From: Nocardioides cynanchi
GTDB taxonomy: Bacteria > Actinomycetota > Actinomycetes > Propionibacteriales > Nocardioidaceae
Assembly (NCBI RefSeq): GCF_008761635.1
Contig: NZ_CP044344.1
Coordinates: 1,054,001 to 1,118,000, forward strand
Length of the DNA stretch: 64,000 nucleotides
Reading direction: 5' to 3'
The notes below the pieces were generated by a model, which was not told the origin of the DNA, made no database searches, and saw only the letters and a program-made list of their open reading frames with translations. This document shows positions 1 through 8,456 of this stretch, in pieces. Within the stretch, counting starts at the first letter, position 1, and each line of letters opens with the position of its first letter. The translations under genes and the position numbers were made by a program.

Positions 1-593
1 CCCGGGTCACCGACGCGTCACTGCGCGGTCGCGCCCTCGGGGAGTCCCGGAGCCGGGCCTGCGCCGGTTTGACCGGGCGGGTCCTCGAGATCGGCTTCGG
101 CGGCGGCCTCAACCTCGTCCACCTGCCTGCAGAGGTCACCGAGGTGGGCGCGGTGGAGCCCTCGGACGTCGGTTGGCGGCTCTCGGAGAAGCGCCGGTCG
201 GCAAGCGTCGTACCGGTGGTGCGGATCGGCCTCGACGGCCAGGCGATCGCCGCTGCGGACGCGTCGTACGACTCGGCGCTGTGCACCTTCACGCTCTGCA
301 CGATCCCGGATGCGCTGGCGGCGCTTTCAGAGGTACGACGCGTGGTCCGGCCCGGGGGCACCCTCCACTTCCTGGAGCACGGCCTGTCCCCCGACGACCG
401 CGTCGCCGGCTGGCAGCACCGGCTCGACCCGTGGCAGCAGCGACTGGCCGGCGGGTGTCACCTGACACGTGACGCCGGCGCACTGGTCGAGCAGTCGGGA
501 ATGACGCTCGAGCTGCTGGAGACCGGGTCGCTGCCCGGATTCAGCGGACCCGCGGCGCTGTCCTTCGGCTTCCTCGGCCGGGCGCGGGTCTGA
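1..593 (+). CDS. Class I SAM-dependent methyltransferase, 5' end cut by window edge
   Basis: The frame is open from the left edge through the stop at 593, so the gene starts outside the window. The visible part begins with a helix typical of small UbiE/Methyltransf_11 proteins (RVTDASLRGRA) and continues into SAM-binding motif I, VLEIGFGGGLN, then a post-motif DSALCTFTLCTIPD. A TTG at 69 is a possible start, but it would leave no residues ahead of motif I, so I treat the gene as partial. The substrate cannot be read from the sequence. It converges on the small gene at 604-787 with only 10 bases between them. Confidence 0.8.
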   Translation, partial: RVTDASLRGRALGESRSRACAGLTGRVLEIGFGGGLNLVHLPAEVTEVGAVEPSDVGWRLSEKRRSASVVPVVRIGLDGQAIAAADASYDSALCTFTLCTIPDALAALSEVRRVVRPGGTLHFLEHGLSPDDRVAGWQHRLDPWQQRLAGGCHLTRDAGALVEQSGMTLELLETGSLPGFSGPAALSFGFLGRARV

Positions 594-603
594 CGGCGGG
601 CGA

Positions 604-787
604 TCAGTACGGCGTGCCGTCGCGGAACTGCGCGCCGTTCGCCTGGTTCTGCACGTTGGTGTAGTTCACGCTGGCGTCCGTCGAGATCGGGCCGTTGCCG
701 ATGCCCGACCCCTTGGAACGCTTTGCGGGCCTTGCGCCAGATGATGCCCACACCCAGCACGAACAATCCGAGAATCACCCAGCCCAC
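604..787 (-). pseudogene. Small membrane protein gene downstream of arc, with a 1-base frameshift
   Basis: A GTG at 787 follows a GGAG site 9 bases after the arc stop. It encodes one membrane helix (GWVILGLFVLGVGIIW) and a basic stretch, KARKAF. In that frame the product then runs antisense into the neighbouring methyltransferase gene. In the next frame the sequence reads GSGIGNGPISTDASV, continues to FRDGTPY and stops at 604. Removing one C near 709-717 (TTCCAAGGGG read as TTCAAGGGG) joins the halves into a coherent protein of about 60 residues. Either the base is a sequencing error or the gene is broken. Function unknown; coupling to arc suggests co-expression with the proteasomal ATPase. 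Confidence 0.6.
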
Positions 788-796
788 GACCGTCTC

Positions 797-2557
797 CTAG
801 AGGTACTGGCCGGTGTTGCCGACCGTGTCGATCGACCGGCCGGGCTCGGTGCCCTGCTTGCCGGTGATCAGCGTTCGGATGAAGACGATCCGCTCGCCCT
901 TCTTGCCGGAGATCCGCGCCCAGTCGTCGGGGTTGGTGGTGTTGGGCAGATCCTCGTTCTCCTTGAACTCGTCGACGCACGCCTGGAGCATGTGCTGGAC
1001 CCGCAGGCCGCGCTGGTCGTGCTCGAGGAAGTCCTTGATCGCCATCTTCTTGGCCCGGTCGACGATGTTCTGGATCATCGCCCCGGAGTTGAAGTCCTTG
1101 AAGTACAGGACCTCCTTGTCGCCGTTGGCGTAGGTGACCTCGAGGAAGCGGTTCTCCTCGGTCTCGGTGTACATGCGCTCGACGGTGGCCCGGATCATGC
1201 CCTCCACGCAGGACACGCGGTCGCCGCCGAACTCGGCGACGTCGTCGGCGTGCAGGGGCAGCTCGGGGATGAGGTACTTGCTGAAGATGTCACGGGCGGA
1301 CTCGGCGTCCGGGCGCTCGATCTTGATCTTCACGTCCAGGCGGCCGGGACGCAGGATCGCCGGGTCGATCATGTCCTCGCGGTTGGAGGCACCGATCACC
1401 AAGACGTTCTCGAGCGCCTCGACGCCGTCGATCTCGCTGAGCAGCTGCGGGACGATGGTGTTCTCCACGTCGGAGGACACCCCCGAGCCACGGGTGCGGA
1501 ACAGGGAGTCCATCTCGTCGAAGAACACGATCACCGGGGTGCCGTGGCTGGCCTTCTCGCGCGCCCGCTGGAAGACCAGTCGGATGTGCCGCTCGGTCTC
1601 GCCGACGTACTTGTTGAGCAGCTCGGGACCCTTGATGTTGAGGAAGTAGGACTTCCCCTCCTGCCCGGTCTTGGCTGCGACCTTCTTGGCCAGGGAGTTC
1701 GCCACGGCCTTGGCGATCAGGGTCTTCCCGCAGCCGGGAGGGCCGTAGAGCAGGACGCCCTTGGGAGGCTTCAGCTGGTGCTCGAGGAACAGCTCGGGGT
1801 GCAGGTAGGGCAGCTCGACCGCGTCGCGGATCGCGTCGATCTGGCTGCGCAGGCCACCGATCGAGCCGTACTCGATGTCGGGGACCTCTTCGAGGACCAG
1901 CTCCTCGACCTCGGACTTCGGGACCCGCTCATAGGCGTACGCCGCACGACTGTCGAGCAGCAGGGAGTCGCCGGCTCGGAGCGTGTCGGCCTTCAGCGGG
2001 TCGGCCAGCCGGACCACTCGCTCCTCGTCGGCGTTGGCGATCACCAGGGCGCGCTCGTTGTCGGCGAGGAGCTCCTTGAACATCACGACCTCGCCGACCT
2101 GCTCGAAGTCGAGGGCGGCGACGACGTTGAGGGCCTCGTTGAGCATGACCTCCTGGCCGCGCACGAGGGTGTCGATCTCGACGCCGGGGCTGACGTTGAC
2201 CCGCAGCTTGCGGCCGCCGGTGAACACGTCGACCGAGTCGTCCTCGTTGCGCTTGATGAAGGTGCCGAAGCCTGCCGGCGGCTGGGCCAGCCGGTCGACC
2301 TCCTCCTTGAGCTTGGTGATCTGGTCGCGCGCCTCGCGCAGCGTCTGGGCGAGCCGCTCGTTCTGCGAGGTGACCGCGGACAGCGACCGCTGGGTGTCGG
2401 CCAGGCGCAGCTCGATCCCGCGCGCGGCGGCCGGTCCGTCGGACAGGCGGCGGCGCAGGTCCGTGATCTCGGACTCGAGGAACCTGACCTGCTCGGCCAG
2501 CTCGCGTGCGCTCCGGTCGCCGTTCGAGGCGCCCGAAGCATCGTGACCCATGCTCAT
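797..2557 (-). CDS. arc: Proteasome-associated AAA ATPase ARC/Mpa
   Basis: This is the hexameric unfoldase that feeds pupylated proteins into the actinobacterial 20S proteasome. An N-terminal coiled coil (about residues 17-60; in this family it captures Pup) is followed by OB-fold interdomain sequence, then the AAA module with Walker A GPPGCGKT near residue 271 and Walker [10 protein letters not shown] near 340. The C-terminus is GQYL, the motif that docks into the proteasome alpha ring, so a proteasome is expected in the genome although dop, pup and prcBA are not in this window. The ATG at 2557 has AGGAGGT seven bases upstream, which decides the start over the ATG two codons later. Length 586 aa is normal for the family. 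Confidence 0.97.
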   Translation of the reverse strand: MSMGHDASGASNGDRSARELAEQVRFLESEITDLRRRLSDGPAAARGIELRLADTQRSLSAVTSQNERLAQTLREARDQITKLKEEVDRLAQPPAGFGTFIKRNEDDSVDVFTGGRKLRVNVSPGVEIDTLVRGQEVMLNEALNVVAALDFEQVGEVVMFKELLADNERALVIANADEERVVRLADPLKADTLRAGDSLLLDSRAAYAYERVPKSEVEELVLEEVPDIEYGSIGGLRSQIDAIRDAVELPYLHPELFLEHQLKPPKGVLLYGPPGCGKTLIAKAVANSLAKKVAAKTGQEGKSYFLNIKGPELLNKYVGETERHIRLVFQRAREKASHGTPVIVFFDEMDSLFRTRGSGVSSDVENTIVPQLLSEIDGVEALENVLVIGASNREDMIDPAILRPGRLDVKIKIERPDAESARDIFSKYLIPELPLHADDVAEFGGDRVSCVEGMIRATVERMYTETEENRFLEVTYANGDKEVLYFKDFNSGAMIQNIVDRAKKMAIKDFLEHDQRGLRVQHMLQACVDEFKENEDLPNTTNPDDWARISGKKGERIVFIRTLITGKQGTEPGRSIDTVGNTGQYL

Positions 2558-2670
2558 GTGCCCACCTCCTGCATTCGACCCTACTCGTCCACGGTTGCCT
2601 CGACGACGCGAACGCGGGCGCGTTTCTCACGATTTGGTCTCGGAGTTCGCGACCACGTCGGGTCGCCCGC

Positions 2671-3630
2671 TCAGTCCTCCGCGGGCTCGGGGGGAACGCC
2701 GGGAGGTCGCGGCCCGGCGTAGTCGGGGCCGTAGGCGCCGGGGGCCGGTCGGCGCTTCTTCAACGGGGCCCGGGTGCCGGGCGCCATCCGTCGCGCGGTG
2801 ACCAGGAAAGCGGTGTGCCCGATCATCGCGTGGTCGGGCCGGACCGCGAGGCCCTCGACGTGCCAGTTCCGCACCAGCGACTCCCACGCCTGCGGCTCGG
2901 TGAAGCCGCCGTGGAGCCGGAGGGTCTCGACGAACCGGGACAGCTGCGTGGTCGTGGCGACGTACGCGCAGACGATGCCGCCCGGTCGCAGCGCTCCGGC
3001 CGTGGCCTCCAGGCAGTCCCACGGGGCCAGCATGTCGAGGATCACCCGGTCCGCCCGGAGGCCCGAGGCGGGCAGCTCCTCGGCCAGGTCGCCCGCGAGC
3101 AGTGTCCACGCCGGGTGGCCCTGACCATCGGCCATGCCGAAGAACTGGTTGACGTTGGCCCGGGCGACGTCGGCGAAGTCCTCTCGCCGTTCGTACGACG
3201 TGACCCGGCCGTGCGGGCCGACCGCGCGCAGCAGCGAGCAGGTCAAGGCACCGGAGCCGACCCCCGCCTCGACGACGTCCGCGCCGGGGAAGATGTCGGC
3301 CATCGCGACGATCTGCGCGGCGTCCTTGGGGTAGACCACCGCCGCGCCGCGCGGCATCGACACCACGAACTCGTTGAGCAGGGGACGGAAGACGAGGTAC
3401 TCCCCGCCGGCGGACGAGGTCACCGTGAAGCCCTCGTCCCGGCCGATCAGCTCGTCGTGCTCGAGGTGGCCCTTGTTGGAGAAGAACCGCTTGCCGGCGA
3501 CCAGCTCGAAGTTGTTCTTGCGGCCCTTCTGGTCGGTCAGCCGCACCCACTCGCCCTCGCGGAGCGGCCCGCGGTGGACTCCCCCCCACGCCTGCGCCGG
3601 GACGTCGGGGTCGGTCGTGTCGTCGGGCAT
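2671..3630 (-). CDS. trmI: tRNA (adenine(58)-N(1))-methyltransferase TrmI
   Basis: It methylates N1 of A58 in the T-loop of tRNA using SAM. An N-terminal domain (WVRLTDQKGRKNNFEL) precedes the Rossmann domain, with motif VVEAGVGSGALT near residue 117 and the catalytic-region motif DRVILDMLAPWD. The C-terminal tail is rich in Pro and Arg. The frame stays open far upstream, but ATG 3630 is preceded at 7 bp by TAGGGT, a leaderless-type -10 box, and starts at the usual place for the family (319 aa). It lies between the site-2 protease gene and arc, an order I recall as conserved in actinobacteria (M. tuberculosis Rv2118c region). Confidence 0.93.
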   Translation of the reverse strand: MPDDTTDPDVPAQAWGGVHRGPLREGEWVRLTDQKGRKNNFELVAGKRFFSNKGHLEHDELIGRDEGFTVTSSAGGEYLVFRPLLNEFVVSMPRGAAVVYPKDAAQIVAMADIFPGADVVEAGVGSGALTCSLLRAVGPHGRVTSYERREDFADVARANVNQFFGMADGQGHPAWTLLAGDLAEELPASGLRADRVILDMLAPWDCLEATAGALRPGGIVCAYVATTTQLSRFVETLRLHGGFTEPQAWESLVRNWHVEGLAVRPDHAMIGHTAFLVTARRMAPGTRAPLKKRRPAPGAYGPDYAGPRPPGVPPEPAED

Positions 3631-3637
3631 GGACGCG

Positions 3638-3643
3638 ACCCTA
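3638..3643 (-). promoter_or_regulatory. -10 box of a leaderless promoter for trmI
   Basis: Minus-strand TAGGGT ends 7 bp before the ATG at 3630. This puts the transcript start at or next to the A of ATG. Confidence 0.6.
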
Positions 3644-3680
3644 GCGCCGTCCTCCGGCCCGCTCCGGCCCGGCTCCCGAG

Positions 3681-3744
3681 TTGCGGTTTGGGACCAAACG
3701 GCGTGATTTCGGGCCGAACACCTGCGGTTTGGGACCAAACGGCG
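3681..3744. repeat. R1 composite repeat, copy A (direct units)
   Basis: Two units of TGCGGTTTGGGACCAAACGG (3682-3701 and 3723-3742) stand in the same orientation around a spacer containing TTTCGGGCCGAA. Each unit has its own dyad, GTTTGG-GA-CCAAAC. The copy lies between the site-2 protease gene and trmI, both on the minus strand. Copies B, C and D are at 5946, 24533 and 34302. Confidence 0.85.
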
Positions 3745-3776
3745 GGGTTCGGAGTACGGCGGGGGCGGTGCTGGCC

Positions 3777-4931
3777 TCAGGCGTGCGCGCGGAAGGCCCG
3801 GTCGACGTCGGCGGTGGAGAGGACGCCGAAGATGCTCCCGTCTGGGTCGAGCAGGAGGTACTCCCCCGCGGGCCGGGCGCTGATCGCCCGGATCAGGTCC
3901 TCGCCACCGATGCCGGCCGGCAGTCGCAGGCCCTCGTCGAGCGTGCGCGCCACGGTCGACACCGCGACCCAGGGGCGACGGTCCTCGGGCACGGACAGCA
4001 GGGCCACCTCGTTGACCACTCCGACCGGCTGTCCGGAGATGCTGACCGTCACGATGCTGCCCGCCTCGACCTCCTGGGCACGGCGTACCGCCTCGGCCAG
4101 CGGCAGCTCCGAGGGGACTGTGAGGGTACGGCGCGCCAGGTCGCGGGCGACCAGGAAGGGCAGGCGGGACCTGACCTTCGCCGAGGTCATGGCCGCGGTC
4201 GCACCGCTCCACAGGAACAGCGAGATCATGCCGGCGAACAGGAAGTCGATCGCGGTCGGCTGTCCACCGAGGAGCTTGCTGGTCAGCAGGGGCCAGCCGA
4301 CGAAGGCCAGAAGCGCCAGGACCCGGCCGCCCCAGGCTGCCACGACGGTGCCCTTGTGCATGTCGCCGCTGCCGCGCCAGACGGCGGCCTTGAGCACCCG
4401 CCCACCGTCCAGGGGCAGACCGGGCAGGAGGTTGACGACCCCCACGATCAGGTTGGCGCTGGCGATCGCGCCGACGGCGAGCCCGATCAGCCCCCCGGGA
4501 GCGACGAACGTCAGGGCCGAGGCCACCAGTCCGACCGCGACCGACGTCAGCGGGCCGACCACCGAGATCCAGAACTCCTGCCGCGGGTGCTCGGGCTCCT
4601 TGTCGATCGCGGTCATGCCGCCCATGAAGTGCAGGGTGATCGAGGAGACCGGCAGCCCGAAGCGCTTGGCGGCGACGGCGTGGGCGGCCTCGTGCAGCAG
4701 GACCGAGAGATAGAGCAGTACGGCGAAGGTCAGCCCGGCGACGTACTTCAGCCCGCCCAGCCCGGGTTGCGCCCGGTCGACCGCTGGGGCCATGAAGATC
4801 GCGATCACGAGGGCGACCACGAACCAGGTCCGGGTGAGCAGCACGTCGGTCCCCGCGATCGTGCCCACCTTGAACGTGCCGGGTGGGCGCGAGACCGGCG
4901 GCGAGGCCCCCGGCGCGCGGTCGTTGCTCAT
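3777..4931 (-). CDS. M50 site-2 intramembrane metalloprotease with C-terminal CBS pair
   Basis: This is a membrane zinc protease of the SpoIVFB/Rip3 type (384 aa). The zinc motif HEAAH is at residues 80-84 inside a membrane helix, and the third ligand motif NLLPGLPLDGGR is at about 168-178. At least five hydrophobic segments lie between residues 37 and 245. About 255-384 looks like two CBS domains (for example SIVTVSISGQPVGVVNE and EYLLLDPDGSIFGVLS), which in this family sense nucleotides. The substrate, often an anti-sigma factor or transmembrane regulator, cannot be predicted. ATG 4931 has a leaderless-type TAGCCT at 4938-4943. Confidence 0.9.
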   Translation of the reverse strand: MSNDRAPGASPPVSRPPGTFKVGTIAGTDVLLTRTWFVVALVIAIFMAPAVDRAQPGLGGLKYVAGLTFAVLLYLSVLLHEAAHAVAAKRFGLPVSSITLHFMGGMTAIDKEPEHPRQEFWISVVGPLTSVAVGLVASALTFVAPGGLIGLAVGAIASANLIVGVVNLLPGLPLDGGRVLKAAVWRGSGDMHKGTVVAAWGGRVLALLAFVGWPLLTSKLLGGQPTAIDFLFAGMISLFLWSGATAAMTSAKVRSRLPFLVARDLARRTLTVPSELPLAEAVRRAQEVEAGSIVTVSISGQPVGVVNEVALLSVPEDRRPWVAVSTVARTLDEGLRLPAGIGGEDLIRAISARPAGEYLLLDPDGSIFGVLSTADVDRAFRAHA

Positions 4932-4937
4932 GCTGCG

Positions 4938-4943
4938 AGGCTA
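4938..4943 (-). promoter_or_regulatory. -10 box of a leaderless promoter for the M50 protease gene
   Basis: Minus-strand TAGCCT ends 6 bp before ATG 4931. It is back to back with the recB-like gene's -10 box at 4995, in a 75-bp divergent region. Confidence 0.55.
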
Positions 4944-4994
4944 CCGGTCGGCCGCGCGGCGCGCGGCGTACCACGTGGTGTCGGTGGCCTCACC

Positions 4995-5000
4995 TAGATT
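4995..5000 (+). promoter_or_regulatory. -10 box of a leaderless promoter for the RecB-like nuclease gene
   Basis: TAGATT is followed by exactly 6 bp and then ATG 5007. No Shine-Dalgarno sequence is present. Confidence 0.6.
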
Positions 5001-5006
5001 CGGGTC

Positions 5007-5903
5007 ATGTCCACCCCGTCGACCCCGCTCGCCTCGCCGGCCGAGCTCCGCTCGACCCCCGTCGACGGCGAGCAGGTGCTCGGGGCGCTCTCCCCGAGCC
5101 GCGCGTCCGACTTCATGACCTGCCCGCTGATGTACCGGTTCCGCACCATCGACCGACTGCCCGAGGAGCCGTCCGCCGATGCCCTCCGCGGCACCCTGGT
5201 CCACAAGGTGCTCGAGGACCTCTTCGATCTCCCGTCCGCGGACCGCACCCCCGAGCAGGCCCGAGCGCTGCTCACGCCGACATGGGAGGCGCTGCTCGCT
5301 GCCGAGCCCGCGATCGCGGAGCTGTTCACCGACGAGGGTCCCGACCTGGCCGAGTGGCTGGCCAGCGCTCGTGACGTCCTGGACCGCTACTTCACCCTCG
5401 AGGACCCTCGGCGCCTCGAGCCGGCCGAGCGGGAGCTCTACGTCGAGACCGTCCTGGAATCCAAGCTGCTGCTGCGCGGCTTCGTCGACCGTCTCGACGT
5501 CGCGCCCGACGGCGCGATGCGGGTGGTGGACTACAAGACCGGACGGTCCCCGAGCCAGCTGTTCGAGGCCAAGGCCCTGTTCCAGATGAAGTTCTACGCC
5601 CTGGTCCTCTGGCGCACCCGCGGCACCGTCCCGGCGATGCTGCAGCTGGTCTACCTCGGGAACGGCGAGATGCTCCGCTACCTCCCGGACGAGGCCGACC
5701 TGCGCGCCACCGAGCGCAAGGTCGAGGCCATCTGGCGGGCCATCCGGATCGCCGAGGAGTCCGGGAACTGGCGTCCCCACCGCAGCAAGCTGTGCGACTG
5801 GTGCTCGTTCCAGGCGTTGTGCCCCGAGTTCGGCGGCACCCCGCCGCCGCTGCCCGGACGCATCAGCGACCCCGGCACCCTCACCGTCGACGACATCGCC
5901 TGA
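5007..5903 (+). CDS. RecB-family PD-(D/E)XK nuclease, probable Fe-S type
   Basis: This 298-aa protein has the exonuclease core of the RecB/AddB family: GTLVHKVLEDLF (motif with His), GFVDRLDVAPDG and catalytic VVDYKTG at about residues 174-180. Cysteines occur as one near residue 38 (DFMTCPLMY), then Cys-x2-Cys-x5-Cys close to the C-terminus (CDWCSFQALC). That is the 4-cysteine pattern that holds a 4Fe-4S cluster in AddB and Cas4 nucleases. No helicase domain is attached and no CRISPR array is nearby, so this is the stand-alone actinobacterial form (like Rv2119, from memory). Role in DNA repair is inferred. Confidence 0.88.
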   Translation: MSTPSTPLASPAELRSTPVDGEQVLGALSPSRASDFMTCPLMYRFRTIDRLPEEPSADALRGTLVHKVLEDLFDLPSADRTPEQARALLTPTWEALLAAEPAIAELFTDEGPDLAEWLASARDVLDRYFTLEDPRRLEPAERELYVETVLESKLLLRGFVDRLDVAPDGAMRVVDYKTGRSPSQLFEAKALFQMKFYALVLWRTRGTVPAMLQLVYLGNGEMLRYLPDEADLRATERKVEAIWRAIRIAEESGNWRPHRSKLCDWCSFQALCPEFGGTPPPLPGRISDPGTLTVDDIA

Positions 5904-5945
5904 CCCGACCCCCGCTCACCGACCGTTCGCGGCGGCCGACATGTC

Positions 5946-6006
5946 GCCGTTTGGTCCCAAACCGCAGCATTTCGGACCGGAAAGTTGCGGTTTGGGACCA
6001 AACGGC
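5946..6006. repeat. R1 composite repeat, copy B (inverted units)
   Basis: GCCGTTTGGTCCCAAACCGC(A) at 5946-5966 and its exact reverse complement at 5986-6006 form a perfect 21-bp inverted repeat around a 19-nt spacer holding TTTCGGACCGGAAA. It sits between the convergent recB-like and response-regulator genes and could act as a bidirectional terminator. It is the strongest hairpin of the family. Confidence 0.88.
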
Positions 6007-6032
6007 ACACATCCGCGCGGCCCGGCGGGGGG

Positions 6033-6659
6033 TCAGTCGAGGCCGTTGCGCTCAGCCCAGAGGGCGGCCTGGGTCCGGTCTACGACGCCGATGCGTTGGA
6101 ACGCCGAGGTCAGGTGGGCCTTGACGGTGCGCTCGGAGATCCCGAGCCGCCGGGCGATCTGCTTGTTGGCCAGCCCCTGACGCACCAGGACCAGCACCTC
6201 GGTCTCGCGGGGCGTGAGCTCGGCGGCCGGCGTGGTACGACGGGCACCGAGCAGCTCGCGCGCGGCCCGGGGGTTGATCGGCGACTCTCCGCGGGCGACG
6301 GCCCGGATCCCGATCAGCACCTCGTCGGGCTCGGCATCCTTGAGCAGGTAGCCCATGGCGCCGGCATCCAGCGCGCCGACGATCCGCTCGGCGTCGGAGT
6401 ACGACGTGAGCACGAGGACGTCGGCGAGCTTCTCGGCCACGATCTCCCGGGTGGCCGCGACCCCGTCCATGCCCGGCATCTGCAGGTCCATCAGCACCAC
6501 GTCGGGCCGCAGCTCACGGACCAGCTCGATCGCCTCGCCGCCGGACGCGGCGGTCCCGACCACCTCGAGGTCGGCCTGCCCGGCCAGCAGCTGCTCCAGC
6601 CCGGCTCGCAGCACGGCGTGGTCGTCCACGATCACGACCCGGATCGTCGGCTCGCTCAT
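6033..6659 (-). CDS. NarL/LuxR-family response regulator
   Basis: The receiver domain has the acidic pair in VVIVDDHAVLR, the phospho-acceptor Asp in DVVLMDLQMPGMDG (about residue 54), the Thr in VLTSYSD and the Lys in LLKDA. The C-terminal LuxR helix-turn-helix reads LTPRETEVLVLVRQG and ISERTVKAHL. The gene overlaps the upstream histidine kinase by 4 bases (ATGA), so the two are translationally coupled partners. The target genes are unknown; a secreted protein gene lies upstream of the pair. Confidence 0.94.
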   Translation of the reverse strand: MSEPTIRVVIVDDHAVLRAGLEQLLAGQADLEVVGTAASGGEAIELVRELRPDVVLMDLQMPGMDGVAATREIVAEKLADVLVLTSYSDAERIVGALDAGAMGYLLKDAEPDEVLIGIRAVARGESPINPRAARELLGARRTTPAAELTPRETEVLVLVRQGLANKQIARRLGISERTVKAHLTSAFQRIGVVDRTQAALWAERNGLD

Positions 6660-7936
6660 CTGCGGTCCACCACCATTCGTACGGTCGTCCCGGCGTCCGG
6701 TGACGAGTCCACGTCCACCACTCCTCCGCCGTCCTCGACCAGGCTCTTGAGCCCGCGGAGCCCGTAGGAGGTGTCGGCGGAGCGCTGCGCCGGATCGAAG
6801 CCGACACCGTCATCCTTCACGACCAGCCGCACCTGGCGCTCGTCGCCGGTCACGTCCACGCTCAGGTGCTCGGCGTGAGCGTGCCGGACGGCGTTGCGGA
6901 TGGACTCCTGCGCCGCTCGCCAGACCAGGGTGACGACGTGGTCGGGGGCACCCTCGATGCCGCTGACCGAGACCGTGGCCGCGGTGCCGGCGCTGACCGC
7001 GGGCGCGGTCAGGTCCTCCAGGGAGGCGGCCAGCGACCCGGCGTTGAGCCCCGGGGGGTGGATCTCCACCAGCAGCGAGCGCAGCTGCCGCAGGGAACGT
7101 CGTACGGCCTGGCCGGCCCGGTCGAGGTCACCCCGCAGCTCGGCGGAGAGCCCCGGCTCGCGCGCCGACCCCGACAGCGCGAACGCCGTCCCGGCGAGCT
7201 CCTGGACCACGCCGTCGTGGAGGTCGCGGGCGATCCTGCGCCGCTCCGCCTCGGAGGAGTCGATCGCCCGCAGCATCAGCCGCTCGCGCGCCTTCGACGC
7301 GCGGGTCAGCCGCAGCGTCAGGGCGCCGATCAGGGGTACGCCGAGGAGCAGGATCGCGAGCAGACCTCCGGCCGTGATCCGGCGGAACGGCGTGAGCACC
7401 TCGTGCGCGCGCTGCTGCACGGTGGTCAGGGAGTAGTAGGCCTCGAACAGCAGGGGCGTGCCCTCGGGCGAGTGGATCTGGGTGTAGACCTCCAGCAGGC
7501 CGCTCTGGTCGGTCTCGAACTTGTTCTCGCTGCGGCGCAGGTCGGAGACGCCCCCCTCGGTGTGGCCGCTCAGCAGCACCTGCCGCTGCTCGTCGTCGAG
7601 GGGGAAGCGCTGCCCGATCAGATCGGTCTCGTCGCTGTAGACGATCGTGCCGTCCGCACGCCAGATCTTGATCCGGCGCACGTCGCCGACCATCAGCCGC
7701 GAGAGCACGGCCCGGTCGAAGCGGTCGATCGCGCCGGGATCGGTCGCGACCAGCTTGCGTGGGATGGCCGGCTCGGCGACCGAGTGGGCCAGGAGCTCAG
7801 TCGTCACCTGGGCGTCGGCGACCGCCTCCGACCGGCCGGCTCGCTCCGACAGCATCCCGGTCGCCCACCACGTCGCCCCGAACAGCAGGAAGCTCGCCAC
7901 GAGGAACTGCACCATGGGGTTGCGCAGCAGCCTCAC
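6656..7936 (-). CDS. Membrane sensor histidine kinase of the NarL partner type (HisKA_3)
   Basis: The 426-aa protein has membrane segments at about residues 8-28 and 185-207 enclosing an extracellular sensor region. The dimerisation/phosphorylation motif is SEAERRRIARDLHDG, with the phospho-His in it, followed by a GHKL ATPase domain (AQESIRNAVRHAHA, DDGVGFD, GLRGLKSLVE). The start is GTG with AAAGGA eight bases upstream. It phosphorylates the response regulator encoded directly downstream. Nothing in the sensor region identifies the signal. Confidence 0.93.
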   Translation of the reverse strand: MRLLRNPMVQFLVASFLLFGATWWATGMLSERAGRSEAVADAQVTTELLAHSVAEPAIPRKLVATDPGAIDRFDRAVLSRLMVGDVRRIKIWRADGTIVYSDETDLIGQRFPLDDEQRQVLLSGHTEGGVSDLRRSENKFETDQSGLLEVYTQIHSPEGTPLLFEAYYSLTTVQQRAHEVLTPFRRITAGGLLAILLLGVPLIGALTLRLTRASKARERLMLRAIDSSEAERRRIARDLHDGVVQELAGTAFALSGSAREPGLSAELRGDLDRAGQAVRRSLRQLRSLLVEIHPPGLNAGSLAASLEDLTAPAVSAGTAATVSVSGIEGAPDHVVTLVWRAAQESIRNAVRHAHAEHLSVDVTGDERQVRLVVKDDGVGFDPAQRSADTSYGLRGLKSLVEDGGGVVDVDSSPDAGTTVRMVVDRR

Positions 7937-7983
7937 CGCGAGGTTCCTTTCGTGTGGTCAGGCCGCGAGGCCGCTACCGGGGC

Positions 7984-8385
7984 TCAGAGTGAGATGGTCC
8001 CACGACACACGGCGCCGGTCGTACGACGCTCGGCCCGGAAGGCGAAGGTGTCGGTCCCGGCCAGGTCGGCCATCCGGCGGTTCACCGTGAACGAGCCGCT
8101 GGTGCCCGCCGTGGTGCTCGACCCCTTGGCGGACACGCTGCCGTCGTGCCGGACCTTCCAGTCCCAGACCTGTCCGCGGTGGTTGCTGTCGACCTCGCCC
8201 TCGAACTCGATCCGGCCGCTGTCCAGCTTGACCTTGAGCTTCCAGACCGCCCGGCCCTGACATCCGCCGTGGGTGCGGACGTCGTCTCCCCCACCGTGGC
8301 TGGCCAGGGCAGGCGCGACCGTGGTCAGCGGCAGCGCGAGCGCCGAACAGGTGGCGAGGGCAACGAGGGCGTGGCGGGCAGACAT
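7984..8385 (-). CDS. Secreted protein of unknown function
   Basis: A Sec signal peptide (MSARHALVALATC... ending LTTVAPALA) precedes about 100 residues of small, probably beta-rich sequence (VWKLKVKLDSGRIEFEGEVD). Two cysteines, in GGCQGRAVW and GAVCRGTISL, could form a disulfide. The ATG at 8385 is chosen because AGGAG lies seven bases upstream and because it places the signal peptide at the N-terminus; an upstream in-frame start at 8418 would bury it. No recognised domain. It is upstream of the histidine kinase gene on the same strand with a 47-base gap, so it might belong to the sensory system. Confidence 0.75.
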   Translation of the reverse strand: MSARHALVALATCSALALPLTTVAPALASHGGGDDVRTHGGCQGRAVWKLKVKLDSGRIEFEGEVDSNHRGQVWDWKVRHDGSVSAKGSSTTAGTSGSFTVNRRMADLAGTDTFAFRAERRTTGAVCRGTISL

Positions 8386-8456
8386 GGAAGGCTCCTGGAG
8401 TCGGTGTCCCTCCAGCATCGCGGGAGCCAGGTCGCGGTTCCCATTGGCCGGTGGTA

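Noticed and set aside
695..2722. Long open frame antisense to arc
   Set aside because: It is a GC-codon shadow of arc on the other strand. Composition is dominated by Leu/Gly/Val/Asp repeats with no domain, and there is no start signal.
3631..4974. Upstream extension of the trmI frame through the R1 repeat and across the M50 gene
   Set aside because: The extension is an out-of-frame reading of the protease gene, which has its own zinc motifs. The trmI start at 3630 has a fitting -10 box.
8395..8415. CTGGAG/CTCCAG hairpin just upstream of the secreted-protein gene
   Set aside because: The stem is only 6 bp and overlaps the Shine-Dalgarno site partly. It could matter but is too weak to claim.
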